A program made the translations under genes and the position numbers. A stretch of 64,000 nt of DNA from NCBI GenBank assembly GCA_022376925.1, contig JAIOJX010000027.1, positions 22,235,971-22,299,970 of the forward strand, read 5' to 3'. Shown here piece after piece: positions 52,797-62,932 of the stretch (position 1 is the first letter of the stretch; each line of letters opens with the position of its first letter). The DNA comes from Tragulus kanchil (lineage: Eukaryota; Chordata; Mammalia; Artiodactyla; Tragulidae). A model generated the notes under the pieces. The model saw only the letters and a program-made list of their open reading frames with translations. It ran no database searches and was not told the DNA's origin.

Positions 52797-53564
52797 TGAG
52801 GCTCCAGGTCCACAGTGAGTTGAATCTTCCCCCCATCTTGGTCCTACTTGGTTCTCAGTAGGTTTTTGTATCCTCTGCGGCTGGGTCATTCCGTTTTTCA
52901 GGGGTTTTTTTGCGTGACACTTTTAATGATTGTGCCCTGTTGTCCTCCATCCTGTCTCACAACCACTCAGTCCTGGGCCAGGCTGAAATGAGAGGGGATT
53001 CAGATGGTGCATACCCCGGAGTATCACCCTTTTTGTCCCCCACACAGAACCTCTCAAGGCCTGGGACCATCCCTAGGGGCCCATGGGATCAACCTTAATC
53101 CCCTTTTCCCAAGGTTTGTATGCAGGGAACCTCAGGCTGTGATGAATATGCCCCAAGCAGGAGACAACCCCAGCACTGTGACGGCTGCCAAGAAAATAGC
53201 CACAGGCACAGATGTCTAAGAATGACTCACAAGTAGATCTGGTATCTCCTACACCATTCACCCAGAAGTTAAGCTATCCCAGGGGGCGGGAAGTGGGAGC
53301 TCACTGTGGGCATTTCCCTTGATGAATAATGACGCTGAGTATCTTTTCAATGTGCTTGATGGCCATTGGCCTATCTTCTTTGGAGAAATATCTATTCATA
53401 TCTTTTGCCCATTTTTAATGGGGTTGTCTTTTCACTGTTGAGTTGCGAGAGTTCTTTATATATTCTCAATGTAGGTCCATTATCAAATATATGATCTGCC
53501 AATATTTTCTCCCATTCTGGGAGTTATCTTTTCACTTTGCTGATGGGGCACTTGAGTGCACGAA

Positions 53565-53727
53565 GGCTTTTTAGTTGTTTGTTTCTTGGCCACACAAAGC
53601 AGGCAGGGATCTTAGCTCCTTGAACAGGGATCAAACCCATGCCCCCTGGCAGTGGAGTGCACTGTCTTTTTTTTTTTTTTTTTTTAGAAGCACAGAGTCT
53701 TAACCACTAGACTGCCAGGGAAGTCCA
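53565..53727 (-). mobile_element. CHR-type SINE inside L1
   Basis: Antisense: 'cttggccacacaaagcaggc', a T19 run, then 'accactagactgccagggaa'. Confidence 0.8.
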
Positions 53728-53794
53728 AAGGTTTTTAATTTTGATGCTGTCCAATTTATGTGTTTTTTTCCTTTGTCACTTGTGTTTCTGGTAA

Positions 53795-54190
53795 TGTTGT
53801 TCAGTCACTCAGTCATGTCTGACTCTGCAACCCCATGGATGGCAGCACACCAGGCTTCCCTTTCCTTCCCTATTTCCTGGAATTTGCTCAAATTCATGTC
53901 CATTGAGTCGGTGATGCCATCCAACCATTTCATCTCTGCTGTCCCCTTCTCCTCCTGCCCTCCATCTTTCTTAGGACCAGGGTCGGGTCTGTTTCAATGA
54001 GTCAGCTCTTTGTATCCGGTGGTCAAGGTACTGGAGCTTCAGCTTCAGCATCAGTCCTTCCCATGAATATTCAGTCCTTTCAATGAATTCCAGTGAATAC
54101 TGATTTCCTTGAGGATTGACTGGTTTGACCTCCTAATTGTCCAAGGGGCTCTCAAGCAGCACAGTCCAAAGTCATCAGTTCTTCCTAGTG
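53795..54190 (-). mobile_element. BovB LINE 3' end inside L1
   Basis: Antisense, starting with the shared Bov-tA/BovB tail 'ttgttcagtcactcagtcat', then 'gtcggtgatgccatccaacc' and 'gcttcagcttcagcatcagt'. Confidence 0.85.
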
Positions 54191-54839
54191 GAGTCTTTCA
54201 GAATCCATCACCGAATCCAAGGTCATGAAGAGGTGCTGCTATGCTTTCTGCTAAGAATGTATAGTTTTAGTGGGTTTTTTTTGTTTTTGAAGCAGTGTGA
54301 GGTAGCAGTCCAACCACGTTCTTTGACAGGTAGCTATCCATCATTGTTTGTTGGAAAGCCTATTCTTCCCACCCTGTATTATCTCAGCGCCCTTACGGAA
54401 AATCAGCTGACTGTAAATGGAAGGTCTTATTCTCAATTCTGTTTCACTGCTGTATACATCTGCCCTTATGCCAGTACCACACCATCTTGATTACCGTAAC
54501 TTACTACTAATTGAATACATTTTAAACAATGCATATCAAGGCTTGGCTAGATGCGGAAGAGGTGGGTGCCTTCTGACCTGCTCCCAGGGCTGGGGGTCCT
54601 CCTATGCTCCCCACCAGCTGCCTGCCTGGCTCTCCAGGACGTTGTCTTCCAAGCTCTAGGCTTTCACTGGAAGAAAGCGAAGCACCCCCTACTCCCCAAG
54701 AAGGAACCCTCCACCCTGGCCTCCCACACCGCTCCCGCTGGGAGGTGGCGTCTCTTATCACAGGCTTTCTGCCTTCTGCGCCTGGGCCCTTGAATCAGAG
54801 CGGGAAAATTAAGCTGGAAAGCGAGCAGGTGGGCCATGC

Positions 54840-55420
54840 AAATCACACGCTAATTACATGCAAACGAGCCCCGCCGAGCCAGGAGCCCGAGCCGGGCGCG
54901 GGCTGCTGGAGGGTCGGGGTGACTCAGAGGAGGGCGCGGGCTGGAGGGCAGGGGTGCAGGCCCGGCCGCCGCCACCCCGCCTCGCCCGAGGCCTCCCGCC
55001 AGGGCTCCCGGGAGGCGCGGCGGTGGTCCCGCCCGGCCCCGCCCACCCCCGCCCCGCGGCCCGCCCCTCGGCCCCGCCGCCGCCGCCGCCCGGCGTCCTG
55101 CCGCCTCCTCCGCGGGCGGGCCGGGCCGCAGGAAGCCGCGCTGGGCGGGAGTGCAGCCGCCCCTCCGCCGGGCCCGGGAGCGCCGGTGAGCGGGCTCCCC
55201 GCGCCCCCCCGGGCCCCCGAGGCGTCCTCTCCCCGCGGGGGCCCGTCGGCGCCGTCGCGGACCCGGCCCGCCGTGGGCCTCCGGAGCGCCTGCCCAGCCC
55301 GCGGGGCGCGCATCCAGGAAAGCCTCCTGTCCGGGTCGCGGGGCCGCCCCAGCCTGCGATGGAGGAGAGGGGACAGGCACCACCCAAGGCCTGGGCTGGA
55401 GCCTCCCCGGGGACGCCACC
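54840..55420 (+). promoter_or_regulatory. SLC16A5: CpG-island promoter, probable SLC16A5 5' end
   Basis: Very GC- and CpG-rich block (GCCGCCGCCGCC run at about 55,076-55,090) without a TATA box. The only other downstream gene on this strand is SLC16A5. A consensus donor (GCGCCG|GTGAGC) follows 55185, which would end a non-coding exon 1 spliced to the acceptor at 61337. The transcription start is unknown. The 350-400-residue frames here are composition effects. Confidence 0.6.
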
Positions 55421-57615
55421 GGGAGCCCCACCCAGAGGAGACCTGCCGCGAGGAGGGTGGGAAGCCCGGTGGAAACTGGATCCGTATGGCAGAGGGAGCC
55501 AGGGTGGCGAGAGGTCACCAAGTTCCTGCTGCCGCGCCCATCCCCCTTCCCGGCCTCGGTCGCCGGCCCCTGTCTGGACGGTGGGGCAGCTCCGGAGAGT
55601 GGCTTGCTCCAGCCGGCCCCCCTCGGGAGCCGCCCTCTTCCTTCTGGGACCCCTGCCAGCGACGGGAATTGGAGGGCTTGTCAGCCCCCAAGCCGAGGCT
55701 GGCTCTGGCTTCTCCCCTGCCCGGCAGGAACCCTCTCGTGCCTGTCCCCTGTCCTGGCTGCAGGGCAGGCATCCTGCCTGGTGTGGAACCCTGGGTCTCC
55801 AGGGAGTGCCCGTCCTTCCACTGCTGGTAAACCTGGCCGTGGGTCCTTGCTTTCCGCTCACCAGGTCTTCCACCAGGCGAAGGGAGCAGAGGGAGAGGGG
55901 GCGGCCTCCACCCTGCACCCCAGACCCCTGTCGAGGAGTGTCCCCTGCCCTTCTTTTTGGCTGTACCTGTGAGCTCAGCGGGGCCGGGAATGAATTCTGT
56001 GGGCCTAGCTAGGCCTCTGGTGTCAGACGGGCAGCCCTAAAAATCAGACCGGGGACTCTATCATGGGAGAAGGGCACGAGATGTCACCAGAACTTGTGTC
56101 CACACAGCCAGCTTTGGGCCTCCTGGGCATGAAGACGGTTTCTCTCTCTGTCTGACCAGCGGGTCCCTGAGGACTGAGGTCAGCAGCTCCCATGGCGAGG
56201 TGCTCACCTCCAGTCCTGGGGCGTGAGAGTGAAGCACCCCCCGCCCGCCCGGGTGGTGACTGTGTCTCCTGGTTCCAGGTACAGAGGGAAGACCACTCAC
56301 CTGCCGGGCAGAGGAGGAACCAGAGCCCCGTCGAGGCTCTGTTCTGCTTGAGTCATCTGGAATGGACCTACCTGCCAGGAAACCAGCTCGCCCTTGTTCC
56401 GGCTTGCCTGGCCCCCGGGAGCCCAGGTGAGTCACGCTGACGCTACCTTTTGTGCTCAGGTGGAGTCCAGGCTGGGGGCTGTGAACAGGTCCCTGCTCAT
56501 GGTGTGAGGGTGAAAAGGCCCACTGAGCCCCACCCAGAGGAGACCTGCCGCGAGGAGGGTGGGAAGCCCGGTGGAAACTGGATCCGTATGGCAGAGGGAG
56601 CCAGGGTGGCGAGAGGTCACCAAGTTCCTGCTGCCGCGCCCATCCCCCTTCCCGGCCTCGGTCGCCGGCCCCTGTCTGGACGGTGGGGCAGCTCCGGAGA
56701 GTGGCTTGCTCCAGCCGGCCCCCCTCGGGAGCCGCCCTCTTCCTTCTGGGACCCCTGCCAGCGACGGGAATTGGAGGGCTTGTCAGCCCCCAAGCCGAGG
56801 CTGGCTCTGGCTTCTCCCCTGCCCGGCAGGAACCCTCTCGTGCCTGTCCCCTGTCCTGGCTGCAGGGCAGGCATCCTGCCTGGTGTGGAACCCTGGGTCT
56901 CCAGGGAGTGCCCGTCCTTCCACTGCTGGTAAACCTGGCCGTGGGTCCTTGCTTTCCGCTCACCAGGTCTTCCACCAGGCGAAGGGAGCAGAGGGAGAGG
57001 GGGCGGCCTCCACCCTGCACCCCAGACCCCTGTCGAGGAGTGTCCCCTGCCCTTCTTTTTGGCTGTACCTGTGAGCTCAGCGGGGCCGGGAATGAATTCT
57101 GTGGGCCTAGCTAGGCCTCTGGTGTCAGACGGGCAGCCCTAAAAATCAGACCGGGGACTCTATCATGGGAGAAGGGCACGAGATGTCACCAGAACTTGTG
57201 TCCACACAGCCAGCTTTGGGCCTCCTGGGCATGAAGACGGTTTCTCTCTCTGTCTGACCAGCGGGTCCCTGAGGACTGAGGTCAGCAGCTCCCATGGCGA
57301 GGTGCTCACCTCCAGTCCTGGGGCGTGAGAGTGAAGCACCCCCCGCCCCGCGCCGGGTGGTGACTGTGTCTCCTGGTTCCAGGTACAGAGGGAAGACCAC
57401 TCACCTGCCGGGGCAGAGGAGGAACCAGAGCCCCCGTCGAGGCTCTGTTCTGCTTGAGTCATCTGGAATGGACCTACCTGCCAGGAAACCAGCTCGCCCT
57501 TGTTCCCGGGCTTGCCTGGCCCCCCCGGGAGCCCAGGTGAGTCACGCTGACGCTACCTTTTGTGCTCAGGTGGAGTCCAGGCTGGGGGCTGTGAACAGGT
57601 CCCTGCTCATGGTGT
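55421..57615 (+). repeat. Head-to-tail duplication 14 (offset 1,102-1,108)
   Basis: Copy A is 55421-56523 and copy B 56524-57615, in SLC16A5 intron 1. The last 300 bases of copy A have lost C and G residues in runs (CCCCCCGCCCGCCCGGG versus CCCCCCGCCCCGCGCCGGG; TTGTTCCGGCTT versus TTGTTCCCGGGCTT; GGCCCCCGGG versus GGCCCCCCGGG). The interior is close to identical. Confidence 0.92.
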
Positions 57616-58555
57616 GGAAGGGGGAGGAGACCCGCAGGTGACCCTGAGAAACAGGGAAGGACCCACTCCAGTGCGGTGCAAGCGACATACAGGAAAGGGC
57701 CTGGTCCAGTCTGGAGCCGGGGGGTCAGCGTCGCTTCCTGGAGATGCCTCTGGGGCTGAATCCTGAAGGACCCACGCACGGGACTTCTGTCTGGCTGAGG
57801 ATTCTGGAATCTTGGCAGCCGAGTTCCCGAGGAGGCACCAGCCGGCTTGGGGAGGGGGCTGGAGGACCCACACGACAGAAGAGCTGCGTGTGTGACCCGG
57901 GAGTTGGTGTGTGGGAGGGGACGGCCTCCTCGGGGAAGGCCGAAGTCTGCGAGACAGCTGCCTGGAGAGAGGCAGGGCAAAGGGAACAAAGCTGTGTAGG
58001 GTTACCTGGTCTCTGATTGTCCCCGGAGGCCTGGCGGGTGGGGAAACCAGCTCCACTGAAAGCTTCCGAGGGAAGGCGGGTGCAGGGTGAAGGTCAGAAT
58101 CCTGGACGGAATTCACAGGAGAGGCCCAGAGGAGCAGCTGCTGATAAGGGCACTGAGAAGGCCTCCGCATAGAGGGGCGGAACGGGGGTGAAGGAGAGGG
58201 GACCGGAGCCAGGCAGGGGACTGGGGTCCCCGTGTGGCTCCTTCCTCTCCATTCTCCTTTCTCCCTGCCACCTCTGGTCAGAGGAGGCTTGGGAGTGCCA
58301 GGGGTGGGGCACCGTGAGGGAACAAGCCGGAGGAAGTGAGGGTGGCAGGGAAGTCTGGTGGCCCTTCCGGGAGGAAGAGGGGAAGTGGCGGGTCCAGGAA
58401 GACGAGGGGCCGAGATGCGTGGAGGAGGGTAAGCACTGGAGCAGGGTGGGGACACTTGACATTCACAGACGGGATCAGGTGGCACCTGTGGCCTTTCCAC
58501 TTGCTGAGGGAACAGAAATCCTGGAAGGGGTGAGAGCCAGCTTGCTGGAGGAGGA
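57616..58555 (+). other. SLC16A5: SLC16A5 intron 1, single copy
   Basis: No repeat, RNA gene or coding exon recognised. The long minus-strand frame (57607-58689) has no domain and no splice context. Confidence 0.55.
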
Positions 58556-60819
58556 TCCGAGGTTCGCCCCCAAGCTTGGGGCTGAGCCAGGAGAATCGGG
58601 GCGGGGTGGGGGGATCTCCAGGGCCGTGTCCCGAGGAGGAGCCAGGAGGGCAGGAGGCGCTCCCAGCGCAGAGGCAGGACTCCGGCCACTCACACGCATG
58701 CGCACACACTCTCCCAGGCTAGGATGAATGGGCTGCCCACCTCTGCGGGGCCCCGGGGGTCCTCTGGGAAGGGAGAGGCCGTGCGCCTGTGGAAGGGTTG
58801 GTGCCCAGGAAGGAGGCAGTTGGGGCAGATCCAGCGTGGGTGCCGCGTTGATGCTCCAGGGCCTGGGGCGAAGGTGGAGGGTGCTGGGCTGGGCAGGAAG
58901 AGGGGTTCGTATTTCTGATAGGTTCCTGAGTTTCCAAGGATCTTCAGAGCCTGGGGCAGAGGGCGGGAGGCTGTGGGAACTGGAGCTGCCGGGATGCTCG
59001 GGCTCCTTGGAGGCGGGGGCTGCTCCCACGGCCTGCTGCAGGCCCGGGAGCAGAGGGACCCTCCGGGACAGAGGGGCTGGGAAAGGGCCGTGGTCCGGTG
59101 GCGGTGAGGAGCCGAGGTAGGACGGAGCCAAAGCCGTGAGGGGGTGTGTCTGTGTGCACAGCGAGTGACGCTCTGCGTGTGTGTGTGTCCCAGCCGGCGG
59201 GGCCGGCGTCGGTCTGTCTCTGGGCGTGTCTGAGTGTGCCTCTGCAAGCGTGTATCTCTGTGTGTGTATGAGCGAGCGCGTCTGTGTGTCGGGGCTTTTC
59301 TGTGGGTGTGTGTTTGTGGAAGTGTGGGTCTGCGTGTGAGTCTGTGCGCCCGGCTGCTCCCGTGTGTTTCTCTCTGCCTCTGGCACGTGTCCATCTCTGT
59401 GCGAAGCTCTTGCCTCTGTGTGCGTGACTGTGTGAGTGGGGGTCTTCCTGTGCATTCGTGTGTGACTGTGTAAGTTGTGTGTCCGTTGTATGTGTGTGTG
59501 ATGCGGGAGCTGGGAGGAGCCCTTGCAGCGGGCAGGTCTCTTCTGCGGGGCTGTGGAACCTGCTTCTCGGCCACGAGCCCCCAGGACAGGAACGCTGTGG
59601 GCCCCGGCCGCGACCCGCGCTCTCCTCTGCAGCTGCCGCGTGCAGCCCTCGTGAGCTGGTTGGCCTGCCTCCCGGCGACCCTGCCTTCCTCCTGCAGCCC
59701 GCAAAACCGGGGCGAGGTTCGCCCCAAGCTTGGGGCTGAGCCAGGAGAATCGGGGGGTGGGGGATCTCCAGGGCCGTGTCCCGAGGAGGAGCCAGGAGGG
59801 CAGGGCGCTCCCAGCGCAGAGGCAGGACTCCGGCCACTCACACGCATGCGCACACACTCTCCCAGGCTAGGATGAATGGGCTGCCCACCTCTGCGGGGCC
59901 CCGGGGGTCCTCTGGGAAGGGAGAGGCCGTGCGCCTGTGGAAGGGTTGGTGCCCAGGAAGGAGGCAGTTGGGGCAGATCCAGCGTGGGTGCCGCGTTGAT
60001 GCTCCAGGGCCTGGGGCGAAGGTGGAGGGTGCTGGGCTGGGCAGGAAGAGGGGTTCGTATTTCTGATAGGTTCCTGAGTTTCCAAGGATCTTCAGAGCCT
60101 GGGGCAGAGGGCGGGAGGCTGTGGGAACTGGAGCTGCCGGGATGCTCGGGCTCCTTGGAGGCGGGGGCTGCTCCCACGGCCTGCTGCAGGCCCGGGAGCA
60201 GAGGGACCCTCCGGGACAGAGGGGCTGGGAAAGGGCCGTGGTCCGGTGGCGGTGAGGAGCCGAGGTAGGACGGAGCCAAAGCCGTGAGGGGGTGTGTCTG
60301 TGTGCACAGCGAGTGACGCTCTGCGTGTGTGTGTCCCAGCCGGCGGGCCGCGCGTCGGTCTGTCTCTGGGCGTGTCTGAGTGTGCCTCTGCAAGCGTGTA
60401 TCTCTGTGTGTGTATGAGCGAGCGCGTCTGTGTGTCGGGGCTTTTCTGTGGGTGTGTGTTTGTGGAAGTGTGGGTCTGCGTGTGAGTCTGTGCGCCCGGC
60501 TGCTCCCGTGTGTTTCTCTCTGCCTCTGGCACGTGTCCATCTCTGTGCGAAGCTCTTGCCTCTGTGTGCGTGACTGTGTGAGTGGGGGTCTTCCTGTGCA
60601 TTCGTGTGTGACTGTGTAAGTTGTGTGTCCGTTGTATGTGTGTGTGATGCGGGAGCTGGGAGGAGCCCTTGCAGCGGGCAGGTCTCTTCTGCGGGGCTGT
60701 GGAACCTGCTTCTCGGCCACGAGCCCCCAGGACAGGAACGCTGTGGGCCCCGGCCGCGACCCGCGCTCTCCTCTGCAGCTGCCGCGTGCAGCCCTCGTGA
60801 GCTGGTTGGCCTGCCTCCC
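58556..60819 (+). repeat. Head-to-tail duplication 15 (offset 1,148)
   Basis: Copy A is 58556-59710 and copy B 59711-60819, in SLC16A5 intron 1. Copy B has shortened runs at its tip (GTTCGCCCCAAGC for GTTCGCCCCCAAGC; GGGGGGTGGGGG for GGGGCGGGGTGGGGGG). Differences inside the TG/GC tract (59,180-59,215 versus 60,325-60,355) alter microsatellite length and a GC-rich motif. The last 40 bases of copy A are scrambled. Confidence 0.9.
59145..59505 (+). repeat. Degenerate TG-rich tract
   Basis: About 360 bases of imperfect TGTGTCTGTG-type repeats, open in several frames. Its complement gives long Thr/His/Gln-rich frames that are not genes. Copy at about 60293-60650. Confidence 0.85.
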
Positions 60820-61397
60820 CTCCCCGGGCTGCTTCAGCCCCTCTGTGCCCCTTGGCCCTCACTGCAGCCCTGGCAGGTAAACCTGGCTGCTCGCAGGGCC
60901 CTGGGAAAGCTCGCCTTGCTGGGCAGGGAGTCTGGCTGTGAACGTTAGGCAGGGTGTGCTGTGTGCCCGTCGGGCGGGAGGCTGTGTTCTAGGCGCAGGG
61001 AGGGAGTGCTTGCTGGGTGGGCGGCCAGAGCCGGGCCAGGAGGTCCCACCCGCCGACCGCTGAGTGCGGTCACACCTAGGACGCGTTCCACACACCTGCC
61101 TTGGCCACGGCCGGCTCGCTGCCCAGCCCCTCCCGTGCCTCCTGCCAGGCTGGCTCTGAGAAGTAGGTGAAAGGAGATGCCAAGGCCAGCACGTGGGCCT
61201 CTGGCCACCTCCCAGGGGGCGGTGCCCCTCGGTAATACCTGGTGCCCGGGCAAGAGGAAGGGACAGTTTCAGCCGCCCAGGGGAGGTGCCAGGTGGGCCA
61301 GGGGAGGGCTGGCAGCTCTGTTCCGTCCCTTCCCCAGGCGGCCCGAGCGGCGGGAGCAGCGGCGGTGAGGCTGCGGCGGCCGCTGCCGTAGCTGAGG

Positions 61398-61596
61398 ATG
61401 TCCCAGGCCCTGGAGCGCGCGGAGGGCTGCTGGGCCTGGGTGGTGCTGCTGGCCTCCATGGTGACGCAGGGCCTCACCCTGGGCTTCCCCACGTGCGTCG
61501 GCATCTTCTTCACGGAGCTGCAGCGGGAGTTCCAGGCCAGCAACAGCGAGACCTCCTGGTTCCCCTCCATCCTGACGGCCATGCTCCACGCAGGGG
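61398..61596 (+). CDS. SLC16A5: SLC16A5 (MCT6), first coding exon (partial gene)
   Basis: Encodes the N-terminus of monocarboxylate transporter 6, a 12-helix plasma-membrane carrier of the SLC16 family. The first 66 residues start MSQALERAEG and include CWAWVVLLASMVTQGLTLGF (helix 1), then PTCVGIFFTELQ and EFQASNSETSWFPSILTAML. The family motif (D/E)G(G/S)(W/Y)(G/A)W near helix 1 reads EGCWAW here, with Cys at the usual Gly/Ser position. The exon begins at the acceptor TTCCCCAG (ends 61337), giving 60 bases of 5' UTR, and ends at GCAGGGG|GTGAGC, phase 1. The downstream exons lie beyond 64,000, so the gene is cut by the window edge. An identical copy at 62464-62662 belongs to duplication 16. 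The human protein starts MPQALERADGSWAWVVLLA, which supports the start chosen. Confidence 0.92.
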
Positions 61597-62463
61597 GTGA
61601 GCCGCAGTGGGAAGGACGGGGGTGGGGTGGGGGGCGGGGATGAGAAGCACCTGGGAGGGAGAGAGGCAGCCACGACCTCCCTGGCCTCCTGGGTCCCTCT
61701 CTCCGGCCACAGTTTGCGCCTGGCGCTGAATTCCTAAGATTTCATCTGACTTCAGCGGGCCAGTTCCCTACCCGGAATCCTGCAGGGCTGGGCTAGACAG
61801 GGGCCAGGAGAGGCCCTGGGTGGGAGGCCCGAGGATGTACAGCTGGTCCTCCTGCGGCGTGGAGCCGCTGGGAATCCTGCCTCCCCTCCCCGGGCTGCTT
61901 CAGCCCCTCTGTGCCCCTTGGCCCTCACTGCAGCCCTGGCAGGTAAACCTGGCTGCTCGCAGGGCCCTGGGAAAGCTCGCCTTGCTGGGCAGGGAGTCTG
62001 GCTGTGAACGTTAGGCAGGGTGTGCTGTGTGCCCGTCGGGCGGGAGGCTGTGTTCTAGGCGCAGGGAGGGAGTGCTTGCTGGGTGGGCGGCCAGAGCCGG
62101 GCCAGGAGGTCCCACCCGCCGACCGCTGAGTGCGGTCACACCTAGGACGCGTTCCACACACCTGCCTTGGCCACGGCCGGCTCGCTGCCCAGCCCCTCCC
62201 GTGCCTCCTGCCAGGCTGGCTCTGAGAAGTAGGTGAAAGGAGATGCCAAGGCCAGCACGTGGGCCTCTGGCCACCTCCCAGGGGGCGGTGCCCCTCGGTA
62301 ATACCTGGTGCCCGGGCAAGAGGAAGGGACAGTTTCAGCCGCCCAGGGGAGGTGCCAGGTGGGCCAGGGGAGGGCTGGCAGCTCTGTTCCGTCCCTTCCC
62401 CAGGCGGCCCGAGCGGCGGGAGCAGCGGCGGTGAGGCTGCGGCGGCCGCTGCCGTAGCTGAGG

Positions 62464-62662
62464 ATGTCCCAGGCCCTGGAGCGCGCGGAGGGCTGCTGGG
62501 CCTGGGTGGTGCTGCTGGCCTCCATGGTGACGCAGGGCCTCACCCTGGGCTTCCCCACGTGCGTCGGCATCTTCTTCACGGAGCTGCAGCGGGAGTTCCA
62601 GGCCAGCAACAGCGAGACCTCCTGGTTCCCCTCCATCCTGACGGCCATGCTCCACGCAGGGG
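62464..62662 (+). pseudogene. Duplicate of SLC16A5 first coding exon
   Basis: Exact repeat of 61398-61596 with the same acceptor and donor, shifted by 1,066. Two ATG-bearing first coding exons in tandem are not expected. Read as an assembly duplicate. In the true locus this may be the better-supported copy, because the sequence after it continues uninterrupted to 64,000. Confidence 0.82.
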
Positions 62663-62932
62663 GTGAGCCGCAGTGGGAAGGACGGGGGTGGGGTGGGGGG
62701 CGGGGATGAGAAGCACCTGGGAGGGAGAGAGGCAGCCACGACCTCCCTGGCCTCCTGGGTCCCTCTCTCCGGCCACAGTTTGCGCCTGGCGCTGCGAATT
62801 CCTAAGATTTCATCTGACTTCAGCGGGGCCAGTTCCCCTACCCGGAATCCTGCAGGGCTGGGCTAGACAGGGGCCAGGGAGAGGCCCTGGGTGGGGAGGC
62901 CCCGAGGATGTACAGCTGGTCCTCCTGACGAG

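Larger units (their letters stand above)
53310..54530 (-). mobile_element. L1 LINE 3' region, interrupted by CHR and BovB
   Basis: Antisense L1 ORF2-end sequence: 'cttctttggagaaatatcta', 'atattttctcccattctggg', later 'ttatgccagtaccacaccat' near 54470. The L1 pieces are 53310-53560, 53727-53790 and 54200-54530. The intervening DNA is a CHR SINE and a BovB end. The frames are broken and no protein is intact. Confidence 0.8.
40112..54839. other. Intergenic between TRIM80 and SLC16A5
   Basis: About 14.7 kb with no gene I can support. It holds duplications 11, 12 and 13, many SINEs, two BovB ends and one nested L1. The frames of up to about 260 residues here are read-through of SINE sequence or GC-rich DNA and carry no domain. 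Confidence 0.65.
60811..62932 (+). repeat. Head-to-tail duplication 16 (offset 1,066)
   Basis: Copy A is 60811-61876 and copy B 61877-62932. They repeat the first coding exon of SLC16A5. The last 150 bases of copy A show serial homopolymer losses against copy B (GCGGGCCAG/GCGGGGCCAG; TTCCCTACC/TTCCCCTACC; CCAGGAGAGG/CCAGGGAGAGG; GGGTGGGAGGCCCGAGG/GGGTGGGGAGGCCCCGAGG). The exons themselves are identical. Confidence 0.93.

Noticed and set aside
54604..56012. Frames of 350-408 residues on both strands in the SLC16A5 CpG island
   Set aside because: Overlapping frames in five phases with Pro/Arg/Gly bias only; part repeats in duplication 14. No domain or splice support.
58690..60720. 676-residue minus-strand open frame
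   Set aside because: It is open because it runs through the CA/TG-rich tract twice, using both copies of duplication 15. It is Thr/His/Pro-rich, has no domain, and would break if the duplication were collapsed.
246..62932. CRISPR array, satellite or segmental-duplication explanation for the repeats
   Set aside because: Each pair has a different sequence and only two units, with no spacers. Real segmental duplications would not share one size or show damage only beside the junctions.
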